From the NCBI GenBank assembly GCA_903887095.1, contig CAISOQ010000153.1, forward strand, positions 1 to 5,427: a DNA stretch of 5,427 bases, in the 5' to 3' direction. The stretch comes from an uncultured Flavobacteriia bacterium. GTDB lineage: Bacteria; Bacteroidota; Bacteroidia; Flavobacteriales_D; Crocinitomicaceae. Under the pieces are notes generated by a model. That model searched no databases. It was not told the origin of the DNA and saw nothing but the letters and a program-made list of their open reading frames with translations. Shown piece after piece: positions 1 to 5,427 of the stretch; the first letter of the stretch is position 1, and each line of letters opens with the position of its first letter. A program made the position numbers and the translations under genes.

Positions 1-786
1 ACTTTTGTTTTGGGTCAACGAAATAAAGTTCGATACAACCCTGCTTTTAGAACGAGTAGCGGTCCAGTTAAGAGTCCAGAAGTTAATACAGGAAAACTAA
101 AACATGCATTGGGAGGTCAGTTAGTAACTGATCAATACGGCGCGTTTAGAAAAACGAATTTTTCTGGAACCTATGCTTTGCATTTGCCTGTTTCAACTAA
201 TTTTAATTTGTCATTTGGAGCTAAAGTTGGGTTGTCCAACAATACATTTTTACAAGAAAAGGCAGTTGTATTAAATCCAAATGATCCCTATTCTGCTTAT
301 GCGGGTGGAGATGCTGAATATGATCAGTTTATAAGCAATCAATCAAGCAAAATGATTTTAGACTTAGGAGCTGGATTATACTTATATTCTAAAAAAATGT
401 TCTTTGGAATTGCAGCGGATAATCTATCAAGAGACTTCGTTGAATTTGGTTCAGGGACAGCAAATTTCAATACTCAAATGCATTTCAATGCTACAGCAGG
501 GGTTAAATTGAACGTAAATGAAAATTTAACCATCACACCAGCTGTCTTGGCAAAATATATGAATCCTGCCCCGCCGTCAATCGAAGGTTCTGTTGTTCTC
601 GAATACAAGGAATGGTTATGGGGAGGTTTATCATACCGGCATACTGACGCAGTTGTAGCGATGGTTGGACTAAATGTTAGCAACAAGTTCAAGTTTGGCT
701 ATTCCTACGATTATTCAATTTCTAGATTTAACCAGGTTAGTTCAGGAGGACATGAAATAGTTCTTGGTCTAATGCTCGGAAGATAA
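1..786 (+). CDS. PorP/SprF family type IX secretion outer-membrane protein, 5' partial
   Basis: Outer-membrane beta-barrel protein of the PorP/SprF family. Known members work in type IX secretion or in surface attachment of gliding adhesins, usually with a periplasmic partner that holds the peptidoglycan. The frame is open from base 1 (Thr-Phe-Val-Leu...) to TAA at 784-786, giving 261 visible residues. The gene begins upstream: family members are usually a little over 300 residues, so the signal peptide and first strands are missing, and the TTG at position 10 is not the start. Visible hallmarks are the short-strand pattern DLGAGLYLYSKKMFFGIAAD (residues 121-140), LTITPAVLAKYMN (176-188), WLWGGLSYRHTDAVVAMVG (205-223), and the classical C-terminal block GYSYDYSISRF...SGGHEIVLGL (233-257). 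The next gene starts 33 bp downstream with no terminator between, so the two are probably co-transcribed. The family call is strong; whether this copy serves secretion itself or a particular adhesin cannot be told from the sequence. Confidence 0.92.
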   Translation, partial: TFVLGQRNKVRYNPAFRTSSGPVKSPEVNTGKLKHALGGQLVTDQYGAFRKTNFSGTYALHLPVSTNFNLSFGAKVGLSNNTFLQEKAVVLNPNDPYSAYAGGDAEYDQFISNQSSKMILDLGAGLYLYSKKMFFGIAADNLSRDFVEFGSGTANFNTQMHFNATAGVKLNVNENLTITPAVLAKYMNPAPPSIEGSVVLEYKEWLWGGLSYRHTDAVVAMVGLNVSNKFKFGYSYDYSISRFNQVSSGGHEIVLGLMLGR

Positions 787-819
787 TTCAAACCACATAT
801 TACATTAAGCAAAAATTCT

Positions 820-2337
820 ATGAACAAACTTTTATTTGCAATACTTGCATTGGGATTAACTTCTAAAGTTTCTGCACAGATTTGGGATTTTGACGGGGTG
901 AAAAAATTGCCTGGCTCAGTAAATTCAGAATTAGAGGAAAGTATTCCAGTCTTTTCTAAGGATAGCTCTATCCTTTATTTTATTCGATCATTTGATGAAA
1001 ATAATAAAGGTGGAAAATTAGATCAAGATATTTGGGTGAGTACGCGTCAATCAGATGGTTCTTATTCTGACTGTAAGAATTTAGGCACACTAAATACTAA
1101 ATACAACAATGGAGTTGTAGGTATTAGCAGAGACGGAGGGTCATTATACCTTTTGGATACGTATGAAGGAAAAAAGGACCTTGTTAAAGGTATTGCTGTT
1201 TCCAGAAAGAGAGGCGCTGACTGGGAAGCTCCTGTTAGAATTGAGATACCAACTTTGGATATTGAAGGTGATTACTATGGCTTCCATGTGAGTGATGATG
1301 AAACAATCATGTTGATTTCCTACAAAGGACCTAGCACCTTAGGTGAAGAGGATTTGTATGTAAGTATTAAATCAGGCTTTGGTTGGTCTGCCCCAACTAA
1401 TTTAGGAGCAGATATTAATACAACTGGTTTTGAAATGTCACCATTCTTGTCTAAAAATATGGATACACTGTATTTTTCTTCAAATGGTCATGGCGGACAA
1501 GGGGATGCAGATATTTTCTATGCTGTAAGAAAGGATCTTTCATCTTGGACAAGTTGGAATAAACCGGTAAATCTTGGTCCGAAAATTAATTCACCAAAAT
1601 TTGATGCTTGTTTCTCTTACAATGGAAATTCAATCTTTTGGGCGAGTAACCGTGAAGCTGAATTAAGCGATATTTATACTGCAACATTCATCTATCCACC
1701 AGCGCTTGTGGCATCTTGTTCGGCAATTGATGCTACAAAGTATGAAGGTACTGATGGATCAATCACTGCGACGATTGAAGGTGGTGTCCCACCATATACC
1801 TATTCATGGTCCAATGGTGTTACGGATAAAGACGTGATAAATTTAGTGAAGGGTGAATATACGTTGACGGTTACAGACACACGTGGAAAAACGATTACAA
1901 CATCATGCACTGTGAACGAACCAGCACCACTTGAATTGCCTGTAATTACTGCAACAACCTACAAGAATGTTGAATTCATGCATTATTTTGATTACAACAA
2001 AAACAAATTGTCTGTAGACAAGGGTACTTTGAAAAAATTTGTAAAATCTGTTGAAGATCAATTAAAAGCAGGTCGTCCAACCATTACAATTAATGTATAC
2101 TCTTCTGCGTCAAAGGTTCCGACAAAAACGTATGAAACAAATGAAAAATTAACTCAAATCCGTGCTGAAAATATGAAATACGATTTGTCTACTTATTTTG
2201 AAAGCAAAGAGGCATACAAAGGAAAAGTAAATGTAGTTATCGTATCAGCAATCGTTGATGGACCCGACTATGTTGAGGATGCAAAGTCAGTAAAAAAATA
2301 CCGTCCATATCAGTTTGTTGGACTTAAAACTGAGTAA
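820..2337 (+). CDS. PorE-like periplasmic protein: PD40 beta-propeller, SprB-type repeat, OmpA-like C-terminus
   Basis: Exported 505-residue protein that probably links the upstream PorP/SprF-like barrel to the cell wall. Residues 1-19 are a type I signal peptide with cleavage likely at VSA^QIW; there is no lipobox cysteine. Five WD40-like PD40 blades follow at about 39-74, 98-128, 150-182, 204-235 and 261-290, with the usual pattern of FSKDSSILYFIRS or LSKNMDTLYFSSNG then D-I/L-Y/W. Residues about 298-367 are a SprB-type Ig-like repeat (TDGSITATIEGGVPPYTYSW, then GEYTLTVTD), flanked by Cys300 and Cys363, which could pair. Residues about 386-475 form a divergent OmpA-like domain: HYFDYNKNKL at its start and NEKLTQIRAENM (441-452) keeping the conserved Arg448, but no Thr-Asp-x-x-Gly motif. 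PorE proteins are known for the order TPR, propeller, small beta domain, OmpA; here the TPR part is absent. The ATG at 820 is chosen because the signal peptide starts there; no Shine-Dalgarno is seen. Domain calls are strong; the attachment role is inference from context. Confidence 0.88.
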   Translation: MNKLLFAILALGLTSKVSAQIWDFDGVKKLPGSVNSELEESIPVFSKDSSILYFIRSFDENNKGGKLDQDIWVSTRQSDGSYSDCKNLGTLNTKYNNGVVGISRDGGSLYLLDTYEGKKDLVKGIAVSRKRGADWEAPVRIEIPTLDIEGDYYGFHVSDDETIMLISYKGPSTLGEEDLYVSIKSGFGWSAPTNLGADINTTGFEMSPFLSKNMDTLYFSSNGHGGQGDADIFYAVRKDLSSWTSWNKPVNLGPKINSPKFDACFSYNGNSIFWASNREAELSDIYTATFIYPPALVASCSAIDATKYEGTDGSITATIEGGVPPYTYSWSNGVTDKDVINLVKGEYTLTVTDTRGKTITTSCTVNEPAPLELPVITATTYKNVEFMHYFDYNKNKLSVDKGTLKKFVKSVEDQLKAGRPTITINVYSSASKVPTKTYETNEKLTQIRAENMKYDLSTYFESKEAYKGKVNVVIVSAIVDGPDYVEDAKSVKKYRPYQFVGLKTE

Positions 2338-2354
2338 TTATAAAAATTAAATAC

Positions 2355-2394
2355 AAAAGAAATGGGCTGGTGATATCACCAGCCCATTTCTTTT
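2355..2394. terminator. Bidirectional intrinsic terminator (perfect 40-bp palindrome)
   Basis: Two 20-base arms (2355-2374 and 2375-2394) are exact reverse complements centred on GAT|ATC. The GC-rich core GGGCTGGTG / CACCAGCCC sits inside AAAAGAAAT / ATTTCTTTT flanks. On either strand this makes a stem of about 18 bp with a 4-base loop and a terminal U run (TTTTT at 2391-2395 on plus, the equivalent from AAAA at 2355-2358 on minus). It lies 17 bp after the propeller gene stop and 20 bp from the ndk stop, so it ends transcription from both converging genes. Confidence 0.93.
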
Positions 2395-2414
2395 TGAATA
2401 AATTCAAATGATCC

Positions 2415-2834
2415 TTAGAATATTTCGTTTGCAGCGAAATGGAATTTCCCTTCGATTTCTGCATTTTCATCTGAATCAGATCCGTGAACGGCGTTACGTC
2501 CTTTTGATTCAGCATAGTTTTTTCTAATTGTTCCTTCAGCAGCTTCAGCTGGATCAGTAGCACCAATCAATGCGCGGAAATCAGCAACTGCATTTTCTTT
2601 TTCTAAAATAGCTGCAACGATAGGTCCTGAAGTCATGTATTCTACTAATTCACCATAGAATGGTCTTTCTGAATGTACTTCATAAAACTTCTGAGCTTGC
2701 TCAGTTGTAAGTTTTGTGTATTTCAGTGCTTTAATTTCAAATCCTGCTCCAATAATCATGTCAAGGATTTTTCCCATGTGACCATTTTCGATCGCATCAG
2801 GCTTCAACATTGTAAATGTTCTGTTTGTTGCCAT
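2415..2834 (-). CDS. ndk: Nucleoside diphosphate kinase
   Basis: Cytoplasmic enzyme that moves the gamma phosphate from ATP to nucleoside diphosphates through a phosphohistidine intermediate, balancing NTP and dNTP pools. The 139-residue length is normal for the bacterial family. All signature elements are present: NRTFTMLKPDA at 4-14 with Lys11, RPFYGELVEYMTSGP at 57-71 (the family usually has RPFF here), GATDPAEAAEGTIRKNYA at 91-108 with Arg104, and the active-site block NAVHGSDS at 114-121 with catalytic His117. The start (CAT at 2832-2834 on the plus strand) matches the family N-terminus. The leader is A-rich (ATTAAAAA just before ATG) with no Shine-Dalgarno, as is usual in Bacteroidota. 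The gene stands alone, convergent with the propeller gene and divergent from the ZIP gene. Nothing looks damaged or transferred. Confidence 0.98.
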   Translation of the reverse strand: MATNRTFTMLKPDAIENGHMGKILDMIIGAGFEIKALKYTKLTTEQAQKFYEVHSERPFYGELVEYMTSGPIVAAILEKENAVADFRALIGATDPAEAAEGTIRKNYAESKGRNAVHGSDSDENAEIEGKFHFAANEIF

Positions 2835-2862
2835 TTTTTAATTTTTTGTATCAATTTGGCCG

Positions 2863-2870
2863 CAAAGATA
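2863..2870 (-). promoter_or_regulatory. Probable ndk promoter, -7 box TATCTTTG
   Basis: Read on the minus strand the bases are TATCTTTG, a full match to the Bacteroidota -7 consensus TAnnTTTG, 28 bases before the ndk ATG. Transcription would start roughly 20-25 bases before the ATG. No clear TTTG-type -33 element is found at the expected distance (about 2888-2895), so support is from one box only. Confidence 0.5.
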
Positions 2871-2960
2871 ATCATATTCCGAAATCATTGGATGGAGAAC
2901 TTACGCAAGTGTATTTATATTCCATTCTTCAGAATATGTGATGATTATCAACTTATTATA

Positions 2961-2992
2961 TTGTGCTTTCAGTTAACTTTTGCTTAGTTTTG
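2961..2992 (+). promoter_or_regulatory. Probable promoter of the ZIP gene, giving a leaderless or near-leaderless mRNA
   Basis: TTG at 2961-2963 and TAGTTTTG at 2985-2992 match the Bacteroidota -33 and -7 elements (TAnnTTTG) with a 21-base spacer, slightly longer than the usual 17-20. The -7 box ends only 7 bases before the ATG at 3000, so transcription would begin at about the start codon itself. The box also contains an in-frame TAG (2985-2987), which rules out an extended N-terminus. GGAG at 2996-2999 abuts the ATG and is too close to act as a Shine-Dalgarno. Confidence 0.55.
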
Positions 2993-2999
2993 TCTGGAG

Positions 3000-3824
3000 A
3001 TGGAAGATTTGTACGCATTTTTCAAAGGAATAGACCCAGTTGTTGCAGCATTGATTGCCACAACATTTACATGGTTACTAACGGCTGCTGGTGCGGCATT
3101 AGTATTCTTTTTTAAGACGATGCACAGAGGAGTGTTGGATGGAATGCTCGGTTTTACAGGAGGAGTAATGGTGGCGGCTAGTTTTTGGTCCTTACTGAAT
3201 CCTTCCATAGAAATGTCTGAAAAAATGTATCCTTCAATGCCATGGATGCCTGCAGCAGTAGGTTTCTTTGCTGGAGCAATATTCCTGTTTTTTCTAGATA
3301 AGAAATTACCTCATTTACACATAAATTTTTCAGATAACGAAACCGAAGGTGTTAAAACGCAATTACACAAAACGGTTCTACTCGTTTTAGCAATTACCTT
3401 ACACAACATTCCTGAAGGTCTGGCGGTAGGAGTTTTGTTTGGTGCCGCAGCAACAGGGATGGATGGCGCAACAATTGCCGGGGCAGTGGCATTGGCAATT
3501 GGCATTGGAATTCAGAATTTTCCGGAAGGTTTTGCTGTCGCAATGCCGTTAAGAAGGGCAGGGGCATCGCGTTGGAAAAGTTTTTGGTACGGACAACTCT
3601 CAGCAATTGTTGAACCTATTGCTGGTGTAATAGGAGCAATAGCTGTTATCTATATGCAACCTATTTTGCCTTTTGCACTTGCATTTGCAGCGGGCGCGAT
3701 GATCTTTGTTGTGGTAGAAGAAGTGGTCCCAGAAACGCAAAGAGATAAATATACAGATGTTGCCGTACTCGGATTTATTGGAGGTTTTCTCGTAATGATG
3801 ATATTAGATGTTGCGTTAGGATAA
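3000..3824 (+). CDS. ZIP family divalent metal transporter (GufA-type)
   Basis: Inner-membrane protein of the ZIP family that brings divalent metal ions, most often zinc and sometimes iron or manganese, into the cytoplasm. The 274 residues hold eight hydrophobic segments at about 14-37, 47-68, 82-99, 124-148, 157-181, 198-217, 222-244 and 252-273. Metal-site motifs are clear: HNIPEG at 135-140 in the fourth segment, QNFPEG at 172-177 in the fifth, and Glu205 in the sixth; these match the binuclear site known from the Bordetella ZIP structure, with Asn173 where that protein has Asp208. A short HLH (105-107) lies in the loop before segment four, a place where family members often carry metal-binding histidines. 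The N-terminal pattern (TFTWLLTAAGAALVFFFK, then MLGFTGGVMVAASFWSLL) is typical of the GufA branch and supports the ATG at 3000. It is a single-gene unit, divergent from ndk. Substrate cannot be fixed from sequence. Confidence 0.94.
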   Translation: MEDLYAFFKGIDPVVAALIATTFTWLLTAAGAALVFFFKTMHRGVLDGMLGFTGGVMVAASFWSLLNPSIEMSEKMYPSMPWMPAAVGFFAGAIFLFFLDKKLPHLHINFSDNETEGVKTQLHKTVLLVLAITLHNIPEGLAVGVLFGAAATGMDGATIAGAVALAIGIGIQNFPEGFAVAMPLRRAGASRWKSFWYGQLSAIVEPIAGVIGAIAVIYMQPILPFALAFAAGAMIFVVVEEVVPETQRDKYTDVAVLGFIGGFLVMMILDVALG

Positions 3825-3840
3825 TTTTTTTTCAAAAAGA

Positions 3841-3871
3841 TTTGGTTATTTAAAAATAAGCTGTAATTTTG
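3841..3871 (+). promoter_or_regulatory. Strong Bacteroidota promoter match in the gap after the ZIP gene
   Basis: TTTG at 3841-3844 and TAATTTTG at 3864-3871 match the -33 and -7 consensus elements exactly, with a 19-base spacer, the best promoter match in the window. It points rightward, 17 bases after the ZIP stop and about 150 bases before the next coding start, so it would drive a short transcript beginning near 3876-3879. Confidence 0.6.
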
Positions 3872-3876
3872 TCTCG

Positions 3877-3977
3877 TTCAAAGATACAACATCAGTTGTA
3901 GTTTTGGGTTTTATAGTTTTAGCATGGTTTAGCAGAAAGAGCAACAAGTTTCAATAGAATTTGTTGCTCTTTTTGCT
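3877..3977 (+). ncRNA. Candidate small RNA, or attenuated leader of the downstream gene
   Basis: Between a full promoter match (3841-3871) and a strong hairpin terminator (3932-3976) lies a roughly 100-base stretch with no credible reading frame; the only ATG (3924) is followed by one codon and a stop. A 6-bp stem TACAAC/GTTGTA with the 4-base loop ATCA occupies 3885-3900, then a U- and G-rich single-stranded linker, then the terminator. This is the usual build of a small regulatory RNA. An equal alternative is a 5' leader whose terminator controls the gene starting at 4023. I recognise no known RNA family. The exact 5' end is estimated from the promoter. Confidence 0.4.
3932..3976 (+). terminator. 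Intrinsic terminator upstream of the last gene
   Basis: AAAGAGCAACAA (3936-3947) pairs perfectly with TTGTTGCTCTTT (3961-3972) across a 13-base loop. Four more pairs, one of them G-U, extend the stem outward to 3932 and 3976, about 16 bp in all. The 3' arm runs into a T tract (3970-3974). It would end the candidate RNA starting near 3877 and also any readthrough from the ZIP gene, whose own stop is followed only by a T run (3825-3832) without a clear hairpin. Confidence 0.8.
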
Positions 3978-3989
3978 TTGTTACATTTC
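3960..3989 (+). promoter_or_regulatory. Possible promoter of the beta-barrel gene
   Basis: TTTG at 3960-3963 and TACATTTC at 3982-3989 (one base off TAnnTTTG) are separated by 18 bases and would start transcription about 25-30 bases before the ATG at 4023. The -33 element lies inside the 3' arm of the terminator hairpin, so terminator and promoter would overlap. Support is moderate because of the mismatch and the AT-rich background. Confidence 0.35.
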
Positions 3990-4022
3990 TTTCGATTAAT
4001 TTCAAACTTTTAAAACCTAGAA

Positions 4023-5427
4023 ATGAAATTATTCACCATCATTTTTCTCGTATTTTTTTTGATTGGAAATGCTATTTCGCAAAGTCAAGGAATTGCCTAT
4101 AAGGCTGTTGGTAAAGGAGCTGCTACAACTTTTGTGAATGATTACCATGCGCTTGGGATTAATTCTTCTGCGCTTGGATGGGGACCAGAATACAAGGACA
4201 AACATTTCACAATGGGAATGACTGAGTTTGGAATGGGAATTTATTCTGACTCAATGAATGTCGATAAATTGCGGAAACTTTTCAAAGCTGTGCGAAATGA
4301 AGTCACAGGTAAAAATCAAGATCCTGCTGTTTGGCAAGAACAAAAACAGTATGCTACTGACTATCTGAACAAAGGTGTTAGCATGTTTGCCGATTACAAT
4401 TGGTTCGGATTTTCTTACCAAAGCAAACGTTTTGGTGGAATCGCAGTGAATATTCGTGAAAATTACCAGTGGTATTCTCAAATGAATAGCGAATTAACAG
4501 ACATCTTATTTAAAGGTAAACTGTCCAATTATTTTGATTCCTTGACAATCAAAGATGCATCTGGAAATATTTCGATGATTGCCAATAATACCAATCTTTC
4601 CCAAGACACGTTGAACATGGTTGTTCAAGGGACTATTTCCACGCCACTCATGTTGAGTAAAATATCAAACGGTTCTGATATTCGATTCCAATGGAACCGC
4701 TATTACAACATTGGATATGGTCGAAAATTATTCGGAAAAGATTCACTTTTTGAGATTTATGGTGGTGTTGGAGGTCGCTATATACAATCGATGGCGATGT
4801 TTGATATGGTATCGAACGATGATGGATTCTATGTCTACTCATCTGTTTCTCCAAACTTTAATATTGATTACGATTCAATTGTTGCTTCTCTGAACCCTTC
4901 CAATTTCATTGAAAAAGGGAAGTTGTTGCCTTCTGTTGTGGGAAGTGGTTATGGAATCGATCTTTCAGCAAGTGTTATCTTTTTTGGTCGATTAAAAGTG
5001 GCCGCCGCAGTGAACAATATTGGACAAGTGACCTATTCGAGAAATGTTTACAAGGTGAGGGATACGCTTGTTGCAACCCTGGCAATCGATGGATTAAGCG
5101 AATACAATGTAACAAAAGCAGTGAATGAATTTATGCAGCAAGGAGGGTTGTTTACGTTGGAAGGACAAGAAAAACATGTGGTTGTCAATGCATCTAATTT
5201 TCGTTTAGGTGCAAGCATCGATCTTGGGAAAGTGGCAAAAATTGGTTTTGACCTGGTGGCACCGTTTAATAGAGATTTGCCGGGTAGTATCGTAAATCCA
5301 ATCATTTCGTTTGGAGGTGAAGTGAAGCCTGTAAAATGGTTGGCCATTAGCGCTGGGTATTTTGGTGGTGGAATCTATCAAAACAATATTCCCGTTGGGA
5401 TAAATTTCTCTTTTGGGGAAGGAAAAT
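4023..5427 (+). CDS. Exported beta-barrel-like envelope protein, probable DUF5723 family, 3' partial
   Basis: An uninterrupted frame of 468 codons runs from ATG 4023 off the right edge with no stop. Residues 1-19 form a signal peptide (hydrophobic core FTIIFLVFFLIGNA, cleavage likely AIS^QSQ). The mature part opens with AVGKGAATTFVNDYHALGINSSALGW (27-52, given here as a pattern: a Gly-rich start followed by an Asn-x-x-x-Leu-Gly segment), which resembles the NPANLG start of Bacteroidota outer-membrane proteins of the DUF5723 and PorV-like groups. The rest alternates polar and aromatic residues in short strands, for example WFGFSYQSKRFGGIAVNI (127-144), LFEIYGGVGGRYIQSMAMFD (242-261), YGIDLSASVIFFGRLKVAAAV (310-330), and the late block WLAISAGYFGGGIYQNNIPVGINFSFG (439-465), as expected of an outer-membrane barrel nearing its C-terminus. 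The start has no Shine-Dalgarno but is fixed by the signal peptide. Barrel and export are well supported; the DUF5723 label comes from remembered family features and is less certain. Function is unknown. Confidence 0.8.
   Translation, partial: MKLFTIIFLVFFLIGNAISQSQGIAYKAVGKGAATTFVNDYHALGINSSALGWGPEYKDKHFTMGMTEFGMGIYSDSMNVDKLRKLFKAVRNEVTGKNQDPAVWQEQKQYATDYLNKGVSMFADYNWFGFSYQSKRFGGIAVNIRENYQWYSQMNSELTDILFKGKLSNYFDSLTIKDASGNISMIANNTNLSQDTLNMVVQGTISTPLMLSKISNGSDIRFQWNRYYNIGYGRKLFGKDSLFEIYGGVGGRYIQSMAMFDMVSNDDGFYVYSSVSPNFNIDYDSIVASLNPSNFIEKGKLLPSVVGSGYGIDLSASVIFFGRLKVAAAVNNIGQVTYSRNVYKVRDTLVATLAIDGLSEYNVTKAVNEFMQQGGLFTLEGQEKHVVVNASNFRLGASIDLGKVAKIGFDLVAPFNRDLPGSIVNPIISFGGEVKPVKWLAISAGYFGGGIYQNNIPVGINFSFGEGK

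Noticed and set aside
10..12. TTG as a possible start codon for the first gene
   Set aside because: The frame stays open to base 1 and the signal peptide and first strands typical of PorP/SprF are missing, so the gene clearly begins upstream of the window.
2324..2566. 80-codon minus-strand frame overlapping the end of ndk and the terminator
   Set aside because: It is a frame-shifted shadow of ndk and runs through the perfect terminator palindrome.
2673..2987. 104-codon plus-strand open frame opposite and beyond the ndk start
   Set aside because: It lies mostly antisense to the well-supported ndk and crosses both promoters; its product is Cys/Phe-rich with no family features.
2996..2999. GGAG as a Shine-Dalgarno for the ZIP gene
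   Set aside because: It directly abuts the ATG, leaving no spacing for initiation, and Bacteroidota rarely depend on Shine-Dalgarno pairing.
3311..3835. Several minus-strand open frames within the ZIP gene
   Set aside because: They are antisense to a complete canonical transporter, have low-complexity Ala/Pro/Thr-rich products, and have no start signals.
3924..3932. Tiny leader ORF ATG-GTT-TAG before the terminator hairpin
   Set aside because: Two codons are too few for a leader peptide with regulatory codons and no ribosome site precedes it; taken as chance.
4251..5347. Open frames on both strands inside the last gene (minus strand 4251-4481, 4648-4854 and 5048-5347; plus strand 4711-4893)
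   Set aside because: They overlap the long 468-codon exported frame, which has a signal peptide and barrel-like pattern throughout; none of the alternatives shows a recognisable domain.
1..5427. CRISPR arrays, tRNA or rRNA genes, insertion sequences, tandem repeats, attachment sites
   Set aside because: No regularly spaced direct repeats, tRNA-like cloverleaf, transposase frame or terminal inverted repeats were seen by eye on either strand.

Overview
The window is AT-rich and gene-dense. Its content points to the phylum Bacteroidota, probably a flavobacterial or Crocinitomicaceae-like lineage. The evidence is a PorP/SprF-family protein, a five-bladed PD40 protein with a SprB-type repeat and an OmpA-like end, promoter elements of the TTTG / TAnnTTTG type, and starts with A-rich leaders and no usable Shine-Dalgarno sequence. 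The lineage assignment is inference from gene families and signals, not from any database match.

Layout. (1) 1-2337, plus strand: a two-gene unit made of the 3' part of a PorP/SprF-like outer-membrane protein gene (its start lies outside the window) and, 33 bp later, a 505-residue exported protein with the order signal peptide, five-bladed PD40 propeller, SprB-type Ig-like repeat, OmpA-like C-terminal domain. (2) 2355-2394: a perfect 40-bp palindrome flanked by A/T runs, which acts as a shared terminator between converging genes. (3) 2415-2834, minus strand: ndk, nucleoside diphosphate kinase, complete and canonical. (4) 2835-2999: a divergent promoter region. (5) 3000-3824, plus strand: a complete ZIP-family (GufA-type) metal transporter whose promoter lies so close to the ATG that its mRNA is probably leaderless. 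(6) 3825-4022: a 198-bp gap that is not empty. It carries a strong Bacteroidota promoter match, a small hairpin and a strong intrinsic terminator in the right order for a roughly 100-nt RNA. (7) 4023 to the right edge: a large exported beta-barrel-like protein (468 codons visible, no stop in the window), most likely of the DUF5723 type.

How the genes relate. The first two genes form a coherent pair. PorP/SprF-type barrels are known partners of periplasmic PorE-like proteins in type IX secretion and gliding machinery, where they tie an outer-membrane complex or secreted adhesin to the peptidoglycan. ndk and the ZIP transporter are housekeeping and metal-uptake genes with no visible link to that pair. 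The last gene is another envelope protein. The most interesting undescribed items are the candidate small RNA (or attenuated leader) at about 3841-3977, the TPR-less PorE-like architecture with an OmpA domain that has lost its canonical aspartate, and the probable leaderless ZIP transcript.
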